Notes: generated by a model from the sequence alone, not told the origin. Positions 1 through 7,805 are shown, counted from the stretch's first letter. The stretch is DNA of 13,261 nucleotides from Sulfurovum sp. (GCA_027029065.1 JALVGO010000081.1:1-13261), one strand, 5' to 3'. Translations and numbers: made by a program.

Positions 1-81
1 CACCATGGGTACCCCTCCTATATCTGCAAGAACCTTGTTTGGGAAACGGCTTGAGCCTATACGTGCCGGGATTATGATCAT
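1..81 (-). CDS. kdsB: 3-deoxy-manno-octulosonate cytidylyltransferase (CMP-KDO synthetase), 5' end only
   Basis: The first 27 codons on the minus strand start at an ATG at 81 and run off the left edge. They read [13 protein letters not shown], then [14 protein letters not shown]. This is the N-terminal nucleotide-binding signature of KdsB (IIPARxGSSRxPxKxLxDIxGxPM), which binds CTP through its GSSR loop. KdsB activates KDO as CMP-KDO for the inner core of lipopolysaccharide, so the host is Gram-negative. An AAAGG ribosome-binding site lies just upstream. The gene is divergent from hemH across a 74-bp gap. Two plus-strand reading frames over the same bases are open to the edge, but neither resembles a known protein. 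The identification is strong although only the N-terminus is present. Confidence 0.9.
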   Translation of the reverse strand, partial: MIIIPARIGSSRFPNKVLADIGGVPMV

Positions 82-111
82 AAGAAGCCTTTTGTATTGA
101 AGTTATGTATG

Positions 112-140
112 ATTTTACACTCTCTATGCTAAAATAGCAA
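112..140 (-). promoter_or_regulatory. Predicted kdsB promoter
   Basis: On the minus strand a TTGCTA -35 (140-135) and a TAAAAT -10 (117-112) are separated by exactly 17 bp. They sit about 30 bp upstream of the kdsB start. The hexamers are good but imperfect matches to the sigma-70 consensus. They interleave with the hemH promoter on the other strand. Confidence 0.5.
127..135 (+). promoter_or_regulatory. Predicted hemH extended -10 promoter
   Basis: TGCTAAAAT is an extended -10 element (TG-n-TAAAAT) placed 20 bp before the hemH ATG. No clear -35 is visible, which is usual for Campylobacterota promoters. A CTAAGGGG ribosome-binding site follows at 143-150. It overlaps the kdsB promoter, so transcription in the two directions may compete. 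Confidence 0.5.
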
Positions 141-155
141 CCACTAAGGGGTAAC

Positions 156-1100
156 ATGAAACAGGCACTACTACTTCTCAATATGGGCGGACCAAACACT
201 GTCAAAGAGGTCGGACTCTTTTTGCGCAATATGTTTGCAGACAAGCGTATATTGCCTATGAATCCCTACCTGCGAAAGTTTATAGCCAACAGAATTATTG
301 CCAAACGCATTGATGAAGTAGAGGAGAATTACCGTTTGCTTGGTGGGGCTTCTCCACTGCCTGCTATTACCAGCAAACTGATTGGGAAAATACAACAGCG
401 TGTAGACATGCCTGTTTATGCCGCGATGCGCTACGTTCCGCCGTTTGCAGAGGAGGCACTGGCTCGCTGTAAAGCGGAGGGAGTAGAGGAGCTGATCCTT
501 TTCCCGATGTATCCACAGTATTCGACAACGACAACCCTCTCCTCTGTCGAAGATATTGAACAGCAGTGTGAAGTATTGGGGTATGCGCCGAAAATACGGG
601 TGATCGATCCGTACTATGATGATTATGACTATGTAGAAGCGTGCGGTATGAAGATTCTTGAAGCGATGGAGGGTAAAAAGACGCAGGAGTATGATCTGCT
701 GCTCTCTGCCCACGGACTGCCTATGAGTATCATCAAAGCGGGAGATCCTTATGAAAAACAGGTAGAAGGAAATGTCTCCGCCATTAAAACATGGCTTGCT
801 TCAAAGGGGATTGTTTTTCATGATATCAAGCTGGTCTATCAGTCCAAGGTTGGCAAATCTGCATGGCTGGAGCCGAACCTTGCCGATGTGTTGCGTAATC
901 CGACGCACAGAAAAGTACTTATCTACCCGCTTGCCTTTACCATCGACAACTCCGAAACAGTGTTTGAACTCGATATTGAACACCGCGAGATTGCAGACAA
1001 GTTACACTATGACGACTATGTGGTTGCACGTTGTTTTAATGATGATGAGCGGTTTGTGGACCTGATCACAAACCGGGTGTCACAGATTGCTGACAGATGA
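156..1100 (+). CDS. hemH: Ferrochelatase
   Basis: This 314-aa protein matches the usual length of bacterial ferrochelatase, which inserts Fe(II) into protoporphyrin IX as the last step of the protoporphyrin-dependent haem pathway. Visible motifs are LLLNMGGP at the N-terminus (residues 5-13), FPMYPQYS (116-123), the catalytic-histidine motif SAHGLPMS with His186, YQSKVGKSAWLEP (228-240), and the SETVFELD motif around 266-273 with the conserved acidic residue Glu267. In characterised ferrochelatases the His and Glu pair act in metal delivery and proton removal. The ATG at 156 is preceded by AAGGGG. The stop overlaps the next gene by 4 nt (ATGA), so hemH and the yigZ-like gene form a translationally coupled pair. 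Confidence 0.97.
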   Translation: MKQALLLLNMGGPNTVKEVGLFLRNMFADKRILPMNPYLRKFIANRIIAKRIDEVEENYRLLGGASPLPAITSKLIGKIQQRVDMPVYAAMRYVPPFAEEALARCKAEGVEELILFPMYPQYSTTTTLSSVEDIEQQCEVLGYAPKIRVIDPYYDDYDYVEACGMKILEAMEGKKTQEYDLLLSAHGLPMSIIKAGDPYEKQVEGNVSAIKTWLASKGIVFHDIKLVYQSKVGKSAWLEPNLADVLRNPTHRKVLIYPLAFTIDNSETVFELDIEHREIADKLHYDDYVVARCFNDDERFVDLITNRVSQIADR

Positions 1101-1657
1101 AAACAGTTCTGACCTCCTACAGTGCAGAAACGGTGGTAAACCGTTCCAAGTTTTTGAGCTTTCTGGTACCGTATGCAGAGTTTGACGGCTTGCAGGAAAA
1201 ACTCAAGCAAGAGCATCCCAAAGCTAACCATGTTGTCTATGCCCTCCGGTATCTAAATGAATTTGAACACATTGTAGAGCAAAGTACGGATGACGGAGAG
1301 CCAAAGGGGTGCGCCGGAGTGCCTGCGCTCAATGTACTGCGAGGAGAGGAGCTTATCAATGTGGCAGTATTGATCGTGCGCTATTTTGGCGGGATCAAGC
1401 TGGGTACAGGCGGTATGGCACGTGCTTATGCACAGGCGGTGAAAGATGTATTGGAAGTTGCCAATTTGGTGCCTTATGAGAAGCAGGTGAAGTATATGTT
1501 TAAAACCAGTTATTCAGATGTTGATAAAACACTCTATCAGTTAAAACAGCTAGGCATTGCCCAGTATGAGCGTGATTTTGGTGTCGAATGGGTTCAGTGG
1601 AGTGTAACAGGCAGTCAGGAACAGGTTGATGCTCTTGTAAAAGCAGGGATCAAATAG
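1097..1657 (+). CDS. yigZ: YigZ/IMPACT family protein (UPF0029)
   Basis: This 186-aa protein is slightly shorter than E. coli YigZ. The N-terminal IMPACT (UPF0029) domain carries the family signature VRYFGGIKLGTGGMARAYAQA (split here as VRYFGGIKLG at about 94-103 and TGGMARAYAQA following). Upstream is the conserved stretch STDDGEPKGCAGVPAL (about 64-79). The C-terminal part, from about residue 130, corresponds to the small DUF1949 ferredoxin-like domain. The family is widespread; eukaryotic IMPACT regulates Gcn2, but the bacterial role is not settled and may concern translation or RNA. The start overlaps the hemH stop by 4 nt. No functional link with haem synthesis is implied by the sequence. 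Codon use and orientation match hemH. Confidence 0.9.
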   Translation: MKTVLTSYSAETVVNRSKFLSFLVPYAEFDGLQEKLKQEHPKANHVVYALRYLNEFEHIVEQSTDDGEPKGCAGVPALNVLRGEELINVAVLIVRYFGGIKLGTGGMARAYAQAVKDVLEVANLVPYEKQVKYMFKTSYSDVDKTLYQLKQLGIAQYERDFGVEWVQWSVTGSQEQVDALVKAGIK

Positions 1658-1695
1658 AGATCAATTTTTCTGCTGTAAAGATAGGAGAGTTCTCT

Positions 1696-1791
1696 AAAAA
1701 ATTACCGGTTTCACTCGATAGCTCTGGCAGTCGTGAACGCAAGCGCCCCTTTCTAGGGTTGGGCACTCCTTTGTCGCCATCGAGTGAAACC
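1696..1791 (-). ncRNA. Structured RNA element / likely 3' terminator of the amt1-glnB transcript
   Basis: A perfect 13-bp inverted repeat (1707-1719 with 1779-1791) encloses a 59-nt internal region. Inside, GGC/GCC (1726-1728 with 1776-1778) and a seven-pair helix (1742-1748 with 1761-1767) can form. On the minus strand the seven-pair helix includes a G-U wobble; on the plus strand the same position is a C-A mismatch, so the RNA is more likely made from the minus strand. The minus-strand stem is followed, after five bases, by six T residues (1701-1696), as in an intrinsic terminator. It begins 35 nt after the glnB stop. The large, branched loop is more elaborate than an ordinary terminator. 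It could also be a dispersed intergenic repeat or a small RNA. I do not recognise it as a known family. Confidence 0.55.
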
Positions 1792-1826
1792 TCTGCTGAT
1801 AAGTGTTCAAAGGCTTCAAGATGTCT

Positions 1827-2180
<354 letters not shown>

Positions 2181-2188
2181 TTATTGGG

Positions 2189-3361
2189 TTAAATGCTGCG
2201 TTTAAATTCCGGATAGGCTTCGATACCGCACTCGATGGCATCGATTCCTTCCAGTTGTTCTTCATCACCGGCACGCAGTGTAAAGATCTTGTTGATACTG
2301 TAAATTATAACAAAAGAGAGTGGAAAAACAATAGCTGCAACCACAACCACCCCTTTAAGCTGTGTCAGGAAGTTTACATCTGTGAAGATACCGACAGCCA
2401 GTGTTCCCCAGATACCATTGACAAGATGCACAGAGAGTGCACCGACAGGATCATCCATCTTCAGTTTGTCAAACAGCGGTACGAAGAGAACAACCAGTGC
2501 GCCGCCAATGGCACCGATGAGAATAGGTGTATAGATATCGTACAGATCAGGGCCCGCGGTAATGGCTACCAGTCCGCCCAGTGCACCATTGAGGATCATG
2601 GTAACGTCAAACTTTTTGTAGCGAACATAGGTCATCAGCCACCCCACAATTGCTCCTGCAAGCCCTGCTGTGTTGGTATTCATGATGGTCAATGAAACGG
2701 CATCGGCATTCTCTTTGGTTGAGATGGCACCGACAGAGCCGCCATTGAATCCGAACCAGCCGATCCAAAGAAGGAAGGCACCAAGTACGACAAGCGGGAT
2801 GTTGGAAGCGGGAATAACCTGAATGGCACCGTTTGCTTTGTATCGTCCGCGTCTTGCGCCCATGATCAAAATTGCCGCAAGCAGTGCCCATCCTCCTGTA
2901 GAGTGGATGACGGTCGATCCTGCAAGGTCGTGCATGCCGGAGATGTCAAACATCGTTCCTGAGAGGAAGTTGGCGCCCCATGTAATGTTGACAATGGTTG
3001 GATAGAGAAAGGCTCCGACAATGATGGTAAAGAGTACAAGTGGGATGATACGTGAGCGTTCACTTACACCACCACTCATGATATTGATCACCTTCCCCAC
3101 AAATGCCATCTGGAAGAGGAAGAAGGCATATTTGTTGATGCTCTCCTGATGATCCCAGCTGCCAAATGCATAGGTATAGCCTACAAGCAGAAAAGCCAAT
3201 GATGCTACTGCATAGATCATGACGTTGACTGTAAGTACCGATGTAACGTTTTTGGTACGTACGAGACCTGCTTCAAGCATGGCAAAGCCAGGTACCATCA
3301 AAATGATCAGTGTCATGGCAAAGATCGAAAAGAATGTGTCAATGACATAGTGCATTTCCAT
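2189..3361 (-). CDS. amt: Ammonium transporter, Amt family, copy 1
   Basis: This 390-aa polytopic membrane protein is an ammonium channel of the Amt/MEP/Rh family, acting in the inner membrane. It has about 11 hydrophobic segments. Family marks are the early AMLEAGLVRTKN (residues 27-38), Asp145 in MHDLAGSTVIH, and the twin pore histidines His153 and His312 (VIHSTGG and SVHLVNGIWG). The C-terminal tail reads GIDAIECGIEAYPEF, the cytosolic motif that contacts neighbouring subunits. The start at 3361 is chosen over an ATG 21 codons upstream because AAGGAG lies 7 nt before it and the upstream residues are not Amt-like. It has no signal peptide, unlike Amt2, from which it is clearly diverged. It is followed by glnB in one operon. 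Confidence 0.95.
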   Translation of the reverse strand: MEMHYVIDTFFSIFAMTLIILMVPGFAMLEAGLVRTKNVTSVLTVNVMIYAVASLAFLLVGYTYAFGSWDHQESINKYAFFLFQMAFVGKVINIMSGGVSERSRIIPLVLFTIIVGAFLYPTIVNITWGANFLSGTMFDISGMHDLAGSTVIHSTGGWALLAAILIMGARRGRYKANGAIQVIPASNIPLVVLGAFLLWIGWFGFNGGSVGAISTKENADAVSLTIMNTNTAGLAGAIVGWLMTYVRYKKFDVTMILNGALGGLVAITAGPDLYDIYTPILIGAIGGALVVLFVPLFDKLKMDDPVGALSVHLVNGIWGTLAVGIFTDVNFLTQLKGVVVVAAIVFPLSFVIIYSINKIFTLRAGDEEQLEGIDAIECGIEAYPEFKRSI

Positions 3362-3482
3362 AAAAAACTCCTTGTGATAATTGAGTGGTATAAGTGTAGC
3401 GAAGTTTTGAAATGCGAGTACCAACTGTAATGCTTATTAAAAAGGCAGAAAGATGATGAAAAAATTTTTATAATAGGATTTT

Positions 3483-3501
3483 TTGATTATTTTTTAATCA
3501 A
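3483..3501. promoter_or_regulatory. Perfect palindrome upstream of amt1 (candidate operator, site 1)
   Basis: TTGATTA-N5-TAATCAA is a perfect 7+5+7 palindrome located 122-140 bp upstream of the amt1 start. The same pattern with the same spacing occurs upstream of amt2 (5357-5375) and upstream of the linked Fis-HTH regulator gene (6817-6835). The 6-5-6 half-site geometry equals that of classical NtrC sites, though the half-site sequence differs. Binding by the linked regulator is inferred. Confidence 0.55.
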
Positions 3502-3526
3502 TGTAGAGATTTTGAGAAGGTATATT

Positions 3527-3565
3527 ATCTGCTGCAAGCCCTGTATGAAAGGCTTTACAGCAGAT
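3527..3565. terminator. Stem-loop downstream of glnK
   Basis: The arms 3527-3540 and 3551-3565 pair over about 14 bp, with one bulge and one wobble on one strand, around a 10-nt loop. It begins 28 nt after the glnK stop on the minus strand. No T-run follows on either strand, so it is either a factor-dependent or weak terminator or a 3' stabilising hairpin. It separates the amt2-glnK unit from the amt1 promoter region. Confidence 0.45.
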
Positions 3566-3593
3566 GCTTAAGAAGCTGTAGCTATGTAGATGC

Positions 3594-3956
<363 letters not shown>

Positions 3957-3979
3957 TTACTCGTAATAAGGAGAACCTT

Positions 3980-5287
3980 TTACAGGTTCATCCCTTTTTC
4001 ACCGTGGACTGCTTCGTCAAGACCGATCTCTTCTGTCTCTGCATCTACTCTTGAACCGCCTGTGAGTGCGCTTGCGATGTAGTAGACAACCACAGTACCG
4101 ATGAGTGTCCAGAGACCGACAACGACAACAGACTCAACCTGTACCATGAACTGACCCATTCTGTCACCGCTCTCTTTCATTGGTCCGTCCCAAAGGAGGT
4201 CTTTGTCGTTCAGTGCGAGCAGACCGGTCATCAGTGCACCCCAGAGACCTGCAAGGAAGTGAATACCGAATGCATCGAGAGAGTCATCGTACCCGAACAT
4301 CTTTTTCAGTTTGACAACACCGAAGAATCCGATCAGTGAACCACCGATACCTACGATGAATGCACCGCCTACAGAGACAAATCCTGCCGCTGGTGTAATG
4401 GCAACCAGACCGGCAACGATCCCTGAAGCGATTCCGAGCAGTGTTGGCTTTTTATAGACAACCCACTCGATGAGCAGCCATGTAAGCCCTGCAGCAGCAG
4501 TTGCCACAGTTGTTGTCAGCAGTGCTACACCCGCAACAGCGTTTGCACCAAATGCGGAACCGGCGTTAAATCCGTACCATCCGAACCAGAGGATCGCAGC
4601 ACCCGCAGCGGTAAAGATGATGCTGAAAGGTTTCATAGGCAGTCTTGGGTACCCAGTTCTTTTTCCAACCAGAATCGCCAGAACCAGACCTGCAAGACCA
4701 CCGTTCATGTGTACAACTGTACCACCGGCAAAGTCAAGGGCACCGGCATCAAAGAGCAGGGCACCGTCTCCACCCCATACCATGTGTGTAATAGGTGCGT
4801 AAACAATCAGTCCCCAAAGTGCTACGATGACCATCCATGTAGAGAATTTCATACGACCGATAACAGAACCTGAAGCGATCGCTACAGTAATAGCAGCGAA
4901 TGTTCCCTGGAATGCGATAAATACGAAAGTAGGATAGGTTCCGCTAAGGTCTGTCCATTTGATACCGTTGAGGAAAATATTGCTAAAACCTCCGATAAAC
5001 TTCTGCATACCTGCAGCTTCAGCAGTGCCGAATGCCAGAGAGTATCCTGCAACGATCCATACAACGAATGCAAGAACAAATGCACCCATGACCATTGCGT
5101 AGGTGTTAAGGGCATTTTTTGTTCTGGACATGCCTGCGTAAAAGAGTGCAAGACCCGCAGGTGTCATAAGCAGAACAAGTGCGGTAGATATCATCATCCA
5201 TGCCGTGTCACCCGTGTCGAGTTTGTCTTCTGCCATAGCGGCAATAGGCATCAGTGATGCCAGTAGAGCGAAAAGTTTTAACTTCAT
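3980..5287 (-). CDS. amt: Ammonium transporter, Amt family, copy 2 (with signal peptide)
   Basis: This 435-aa AmtB-type channel begins with a cleavable signal peptide (MKLKLFALLASLMPIAAMA, probable cut before ED at about residue 20), as in E. coli AmtB. Diagnostic features are AGMSRTKN (51-58), FQGTFA (126-131), which includes the phenylalanine-gate region, Asp185 in LDFAGGTVVH, the twin pore histidines His193 and His343 (VVHMNGG and GIHFLAGLWG), and the C-terminal motif IGLDEAVHGE (421-430). It is much closer to enterobacterial AmtB than Amt1 is. The ATG at 5287 is preceded by AAAGGAAA. It is co-transcribed with glnK. An extended -10 and a palindrome shared with amt1 lie upstream, which suggests common nitrogen control. 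Confidence 0.96.
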   Translation of the reverse strand: MKLKLFALLASLMPIAAMAEDKLDTGDTAWMMISTALVLLMTPAGLALFYAGMSRTKNALNTYAMVMGAFVLAFVVWIVAGYSLAFGTAEAAGMQKFIGGFSNIFLNGIKWTDLSGTYPTFVFIAFQGTFAAITVAIASGSVIGRMKFSTWMVIVALWGLIVYAPITHMVWGGDGALLFDAGALDFAGGTVVHMNGGLAGLVLAILVGKRTGYPRLPMKPFSIIFTAAGAAILWFGWYGFNAGSAFGANAVAGVALLTTTVATAAAGLTWLLIEWVVYKKPTLLGIASGIVAGLVAITPAAGFVSVGGAFIVGIGGSLIGFFGVVKLKKMFGYDDSLDAFGIHFLAGLWGALMTGLLALNDKDLLWDGPMKESGDRMGQFMVQVESVVVVGLWTLIGTVVVYYIASALTGGSRVDAETEEIGLDEAVHGEKGMNL

Positions 5288-5320
5288 GCTGTTTCCTTTA
5301 TATGTTTTGATTGCAGAGGT

Positions 5321-5329
5321 ATCATAACA
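5321..5329 (-). promoter_or_regulatory. Predicted amt2-glnK extended -10 promoter
   Basis: Read on the minus strand this is TGTTATGAT, a TG-n-TATGAT extended -10 element, 34 bp before the amt2 start. No good -35 is present. The palindrome at 5357-5375 is centred roughly 50 bp upstream of the expected transcription start, a usual position for an activator of sigma-70 RNA polymerase. Confidence 0.5.
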
Positions 5330-5356
5330 TGGATAAAGGAAAAAATATAATGACTG

Positions 5357-5375
5357 TTGATTAATTTTTAATCAT
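5357..5375. promoter_or_regulatory. Palindrome upstream of amt2 (candidate operator, site 2)
   Basis: TTGATTA-N5-TAATCAT matches site 1 in 13 of its 14 arm bases, with the same 5-bp spacer. It lies 70-88 bp upstream of amt2 and its end touches the stop codon of the PAS-protein gene. A conserved palindrome squeezed into a short intergenic gap supports a regulatory role. Confidence 0.55.
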
Positions 5376-6076
5376 TACTGGATTAGAGGAATGTCAAGTT
5401 TGATTGTGTGTTCACCAAGAGAGCAGTTGATATGGCACTGCTCTGCAAGTGTATGTATTTCACCATCAGCATCGTTGTAGCGTCCGTTTGCTTCTATGGA
5501 GATTTGGGCAATGGGTGTACGTTTGCCATCAATGATGACATGCTCTCCGACAAGCAGTTTCAAAACGATGCGTATGGAGTCAGAAGCTCTATAGGCATCA
5601 AGTACTTTTCGTAGCAGCTTGGAAAACCTGTTCTGGTCAATTTTCAGGGAAGGAAGATCGGGGTCGGTCAGAAGCTGGAGCGTATTGCTGTTTTTTGTCT
5701 GAAAGAGTGCGATGTTGGCTTCAAGCAGCAGGTTGATGTCGGTGGTGGCGAACTTTTCCCGCTCTATTGGGGTGGCATTCTTGATGCGGGGGGCATGGTA
5801 GAAACGGATGGAGAGCTGCTCTTCGTTCTCATAGCCTACCGTAATGGCATAGAAGTTGAATGTGTCATAGGTTAGGGTAACCGTTGTCGTTTTGTAGCCG
5901 AAATTTTGCGGAGCATAAGCGAGTGCAAGATCGTAGAGCTCTTTTTTGGAAACATATCCAAAAAGAATCTCCGCACTGTTGTTGAGGTAGAGGATCTTTC
6001 CTGTCGGATCAAAAAGGATGAAGGGACTGTTGTCCCAGTCTACAAAGGGCTGAAAGTCAATCGATGTCGTGTTCAT
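5375..6076 (-). CDS. PAS-domain protein with degenerate histidine-kinase-like C-terminus (NtrB-like)
   Basis: This 233-aa cytosolic protein has an N-terminal PAS domain (about residues 8-95; SPFILFDPTGKILYLNNSAE is a typical PAS start). A helical linker of about 30-40 residues follows. The C-terminal region from about 140 has the layout of a HATPase domain: a DQNRFSKLLRKVLDAYRAS helix in place of the N-box, and a final IKLDIPLI strand. It has no phosphoacceptor His in the linker, no N-box asparagine and no DxGxG nucleotide loop. It is therefore unlikely to be an active kinase; it may be a sensor or dimerisation partner. The gene starts inside the regulator gene (20-nt overlap), so the two are translationally coupled and probably act together. 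The NtrB-like label is an inference from architecture and context. Confidence 0.65.
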   Translation of the reverse strand: MNTTSIDFQPFVDWDNSPFILFDPTGKILYLNNSAEILFGYVSKKELYDLALAYAPQNFGYKTTTVTLTYDTFNFYAITVGYENEEQLSIRFYHAPRIKNATPIEREKFATTDINLLLEANIALFQTKNSNTLQLLTDPDLPSLKIDQNRFSKLLRKVLDAYRASDSIRIVLKLLVGEHVIIDGKRTPIAQISIEANGRYNDADGEIHTLAEQCHINCSLGEHTIKLDIPLIQ

Positions 6077-6791
6077 GGATCTTCTTCCTTAGTGTATTGC
6101 GGTTGATGCCGAGTACCTGGGAGAGCTGAAGCTGGGATTTGAACTTTGCAAGTCCGGCTTCGATCAGCGGTACCTCATAGAGATCGAGATGTTCCTTGTA
6201 TCCGTTATTGCCGCCGAGGTGTTCCATCATATAATGATAGACAGCCTGCTGTATCGCCTCTTTTCCCATGTATCGGGTAGTAAGATACTGATAGACAGAG
6301 CGTTTCAGGGTTCGGCTGTTGTGGGAGAGGTTGACAGGAATATCATCGATGTCGATTCTTTCTATATCGATCATAAGGTCATGGCAGGCATGCTGCAGGA
6401 ACTTCTTTTTTAAAAATCGTGTATCTTCCGGGCGTTCTTTAAGAGAGGGGAGATGGTAGATAAAGGCAAAAAGGGAGTCTATGGTATGCTGGTTTCCGAT
6501 GTAGTTTGCAGTTGCGATGATGCGTTTGTTGTCAAAATCGAGTCTTTCCATATTTTTCAGTTTTTCAAAATCGGTAATGATAAGCTCGTCACTCTCTTCC
6601 AATATTGCCTCTACTGCGTCCTGATCCTCCCCTGAGACACAGGGGGCATCCGGGAACAGGTACGAAGCCAATGTTTTTTTCCCAGTGTGGGGCTCACCGA
6701 TAATGATGGAAGAGACAAAGAGGGTCTTGGTAAGGTTGAGCCCTTTAATGATATGGCGTACTTGTTCAGAATCTGTATAAAATAGTTCCAT
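6057..6791 (-). CDS. NtrC-like regulator with degenerate AAA+ domain and Fis-type HTH
   Basis: This 244-aa protein has no receiver domain. Residues about 25-130 keep vestiges of a sigma-54 activator ATPase. They include a Walker-A-like GEPHTGKKT (32-40), a Walker-B-like ELIITDFEKL (69-78), a sensor-I-like IIATANY (91-97), and LPSLKERPEDTRFL (114-127), which corresponds to LPPLRERxEDI. The GAFTGA loop that contacts sigma-54 is absent and the whole domain is shorter than usual. The C-terminus (206-243), EVPLIEAGLAKF through LGINRNTLRKKI, is a clear Fis/NtrC-type DNA-binding helix-turn-helix. It therefore probably controls ordinary sigma-70 promoters. Its neighbours (a PAS protein, two amt-PII modules) and the shared palindrome suggest nitrogen regulation, including of its own gene. 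Annotators may call it a Fis family regulator. Confidence 0.75.
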   Translation of the reverse strand: MELFYTDSEQVRHIIKGLNLTKTLFVSSIIIGEPHTGKKTLASYLFPDAPCVSGEDQDAVEAILEESDELIITDFEKLKNMERLDFDNKRIIATANYIGNQHTIDSLFAFIYHLPSLKERPEDTRFLKKKFLQHACHDLMIDIERIDIDDIPVNLSHNSRTLKRSVYQYLTTRYMGKEAIQQAVYHYMMEHLGGNNGYKEHLDLYEVPLIEAGLAKFKSQLQLSQVLGINRNTLRKKIHEHDID

Positions 6792-6816
6792 TAGTGAGAC
6801 TTTTTGTAGATATTAT

Positions 6817-6835
6817 ATGATTAAAAAATAACCAT
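6817..6835. promoter_or_regulatory. Imperfect palindrome upstream of the regulator gene (candidate operator, site 3)
   Basis: ATGATTA-N5-TAACCAT keeps the TGATTA half-site and the 5-bp spacer of sites 1 and 2; the other half differs at one core position. It lies 26-44 bp upstream of the regulator ATG. It is downstream of one possible -10 (6850-6855) and adjacent to another (6812-6817), a position that fits self-repression. Confidence 0.45.
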
Positions 6836-6849
6836 TCTTGCTTAAAAGC

Positions 6850-6858
6850 ATTATATCA
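6850..6858 (-). promoter_or_regulatory. Predicted promoter of the NtrC-like/PAS operon
   Basis: On the minus strand TGATATAAT is a TG-n-TATAAT extended -10 with a perfect hexamer. It lies about 60 bp before the regulator start. A second perfect TATAAT (6817-6812) lies closer to the gene, so the true start site is uncertain. Confidence 0.45.
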
Positions 6859-6905
6859 AACTTATGTTAAACTATGCGTAATGAATAGAAGCAAGGAAAG
6901 GCATC

Positions 6906-7802
6906 ATTAAAGAGGCATTCAGAGATTTTTGTCATGCATATCCCTATCTGTCGTTTGAGAGTGCTATAGAGTACTTTTCGATACTTGGTGGGAGTCAGCT
7001 GAACGCAGAACTTGACTATTTTGAAAGTCTGGATGCTATGGTGGTGTCCAACTTCGTGCACCACTTTTCAACATTTCAACAGATGGTCTCCCCCTCCTAT
7101 CTTCTGGAGAGCCCCTATCGTGACGTACTTATCGCTGCGGCACGAGGTGACGGCAAATACTATACGGTGCTGCGCAAAGCGAAATTGAGTGAGCAGACGG
7201 GTGAACGCATCGTAACGGAACTTGTTCAAATGGGAGTGCTCTATATTGAAGCAAGCCGTGAACAGCCGCTTAAAACACACCCCAAACATAAACTGAAAAA
7301 GGCGCTTCGAAGCTACCGTATTCAAGATAAACTCCGTTTTCATGCGCCGTTTATGCGTTTTTGGTTCGGGTTTGTCGCACCTTTTTCCCATGCCCTCTCT
7401 TTGGGAGAAGGGGAGAGGTTTATGAAAAATTTCAAAAACCACTATGAGCGTCTTCGTACACTGGTATTTGAGCAGCTCTGCAATGCTTTTCTAAGAGACT
7501 ACTTTGCCGGACAAGGTACCCCACTGCTAAGCCACGGAAGCTACTGGAACCGCCACAGCGAATTTGACATTCTCGCTGTTACAGCTGATAAAAAAGTGGT
7601 ACTTGGCGAATGCAAGTACAAAGACCGGAAAGTGTGCAAGAACGAGTTGAACAAACTCAAAGCCAAAGCGGAGCAGTCGGGTATCAGAGCAGACATCTTT
7701 GCACTCTTCTCCAAAGACGGGTTTTCCAATGAACTGCTTGGGATGCATAGTGAGCATTTGCTGTTGTTTGATTTGGGGGATCTGCAGTTGCTGTGTGAAT
7801 AG
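6906..7802 (+). CDS. DUF234 / PD-(D/E)XK-type protein, apparent ATT start
   Basis: The coding frame is open from 6885 and reads IKEAFRDFCHAYPYLSF from 6906, well before the first in-frame ATG at 7038. The upstream residues look like genuine protein (IEYFSILGGSQ). A strong AAGGAAAGG ribosome-binding site (6893-6901) precedes an ATT at 6906, giving 298 aa. The protein resembles the C-terminal half of COG1672/DUF234 proteins without their AAA+ ATPase. It has a winged-helix region (about 75-120), YRIQDKLRFHAPFMRFWFGF (about 137-156), and a nuclease-like fold with FDILA (Asp221) and GECKYK (Glu235, Lys237) matching the D...ExK pattern. It could be a DNA-binding nuclease or an inactive relative. 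It converges on the macro-domain gene with a 3-nt gap. If the ATT is not used, this is a start-loss allele beginning at 7038 (254 aa). Confidence 0.7.
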   Translation: MKEAFRDFCHAYPYLSFESAIEYFSILGGSQLNAELDYFESLDAMVVSNFVHHFSTFQQMVSPSYLLESPYRDVLIAAARGDGKYYTVLRKAKLSEQTGERIVTELVQMGVLYIEASREQPLKTHPKHKLKKALRSYRIQDKLRFHAPFMRFWFGFVAPFSHALSLGEGERFMKNFKNHYERLRTLVFEQLCNAFLRDYFAGQGTPLLSHGSYWNRHSEFDILAVTADKKVVLGECKYKDRKVCKNELNKLKAKAEQSGIRADIFALFSKDGFSNELLGMHSEHLLLFDLGDLQLLCE

Positions 7803-7805
7803 CGG

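Noticed and set aside
1..100. Plus-strand gene ending at 54 or 100.
   Set aside because: Both frames give unrecognisable peptides, while the minus strand gives an unmistakable KdsB N-terminus with a proper start and ribosome-binding site.
1758..1764. Integron attC-like core (GTTGGGC) inside the structured element.
   Set aside because: Only one core-like heptamer is present and no partner RYYYAAC lies at the other end, so an attC site is not supported.
3408..3424. Sigma-54-like element upstream of amt1 (TGGTAC-N5-TTTCA on the minus strand).
   Set aside because: The -24 part and spacing fit, but the essential GC at -12 is TC, amt2 has no comparable element, and the linked regulator lacks the GAFTGA loop needed to activate sigma-54.
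3483..3501. FNR/CRP-type site (TTGAT...ATCAA).
   Set aside because: FNR sites have a 4-bp spacer between TTGAT and ATCAA; here it is 9 bp. The shared 6-5-6 pattern at three linked genes fits an NtrC/Fis-type geometry better.
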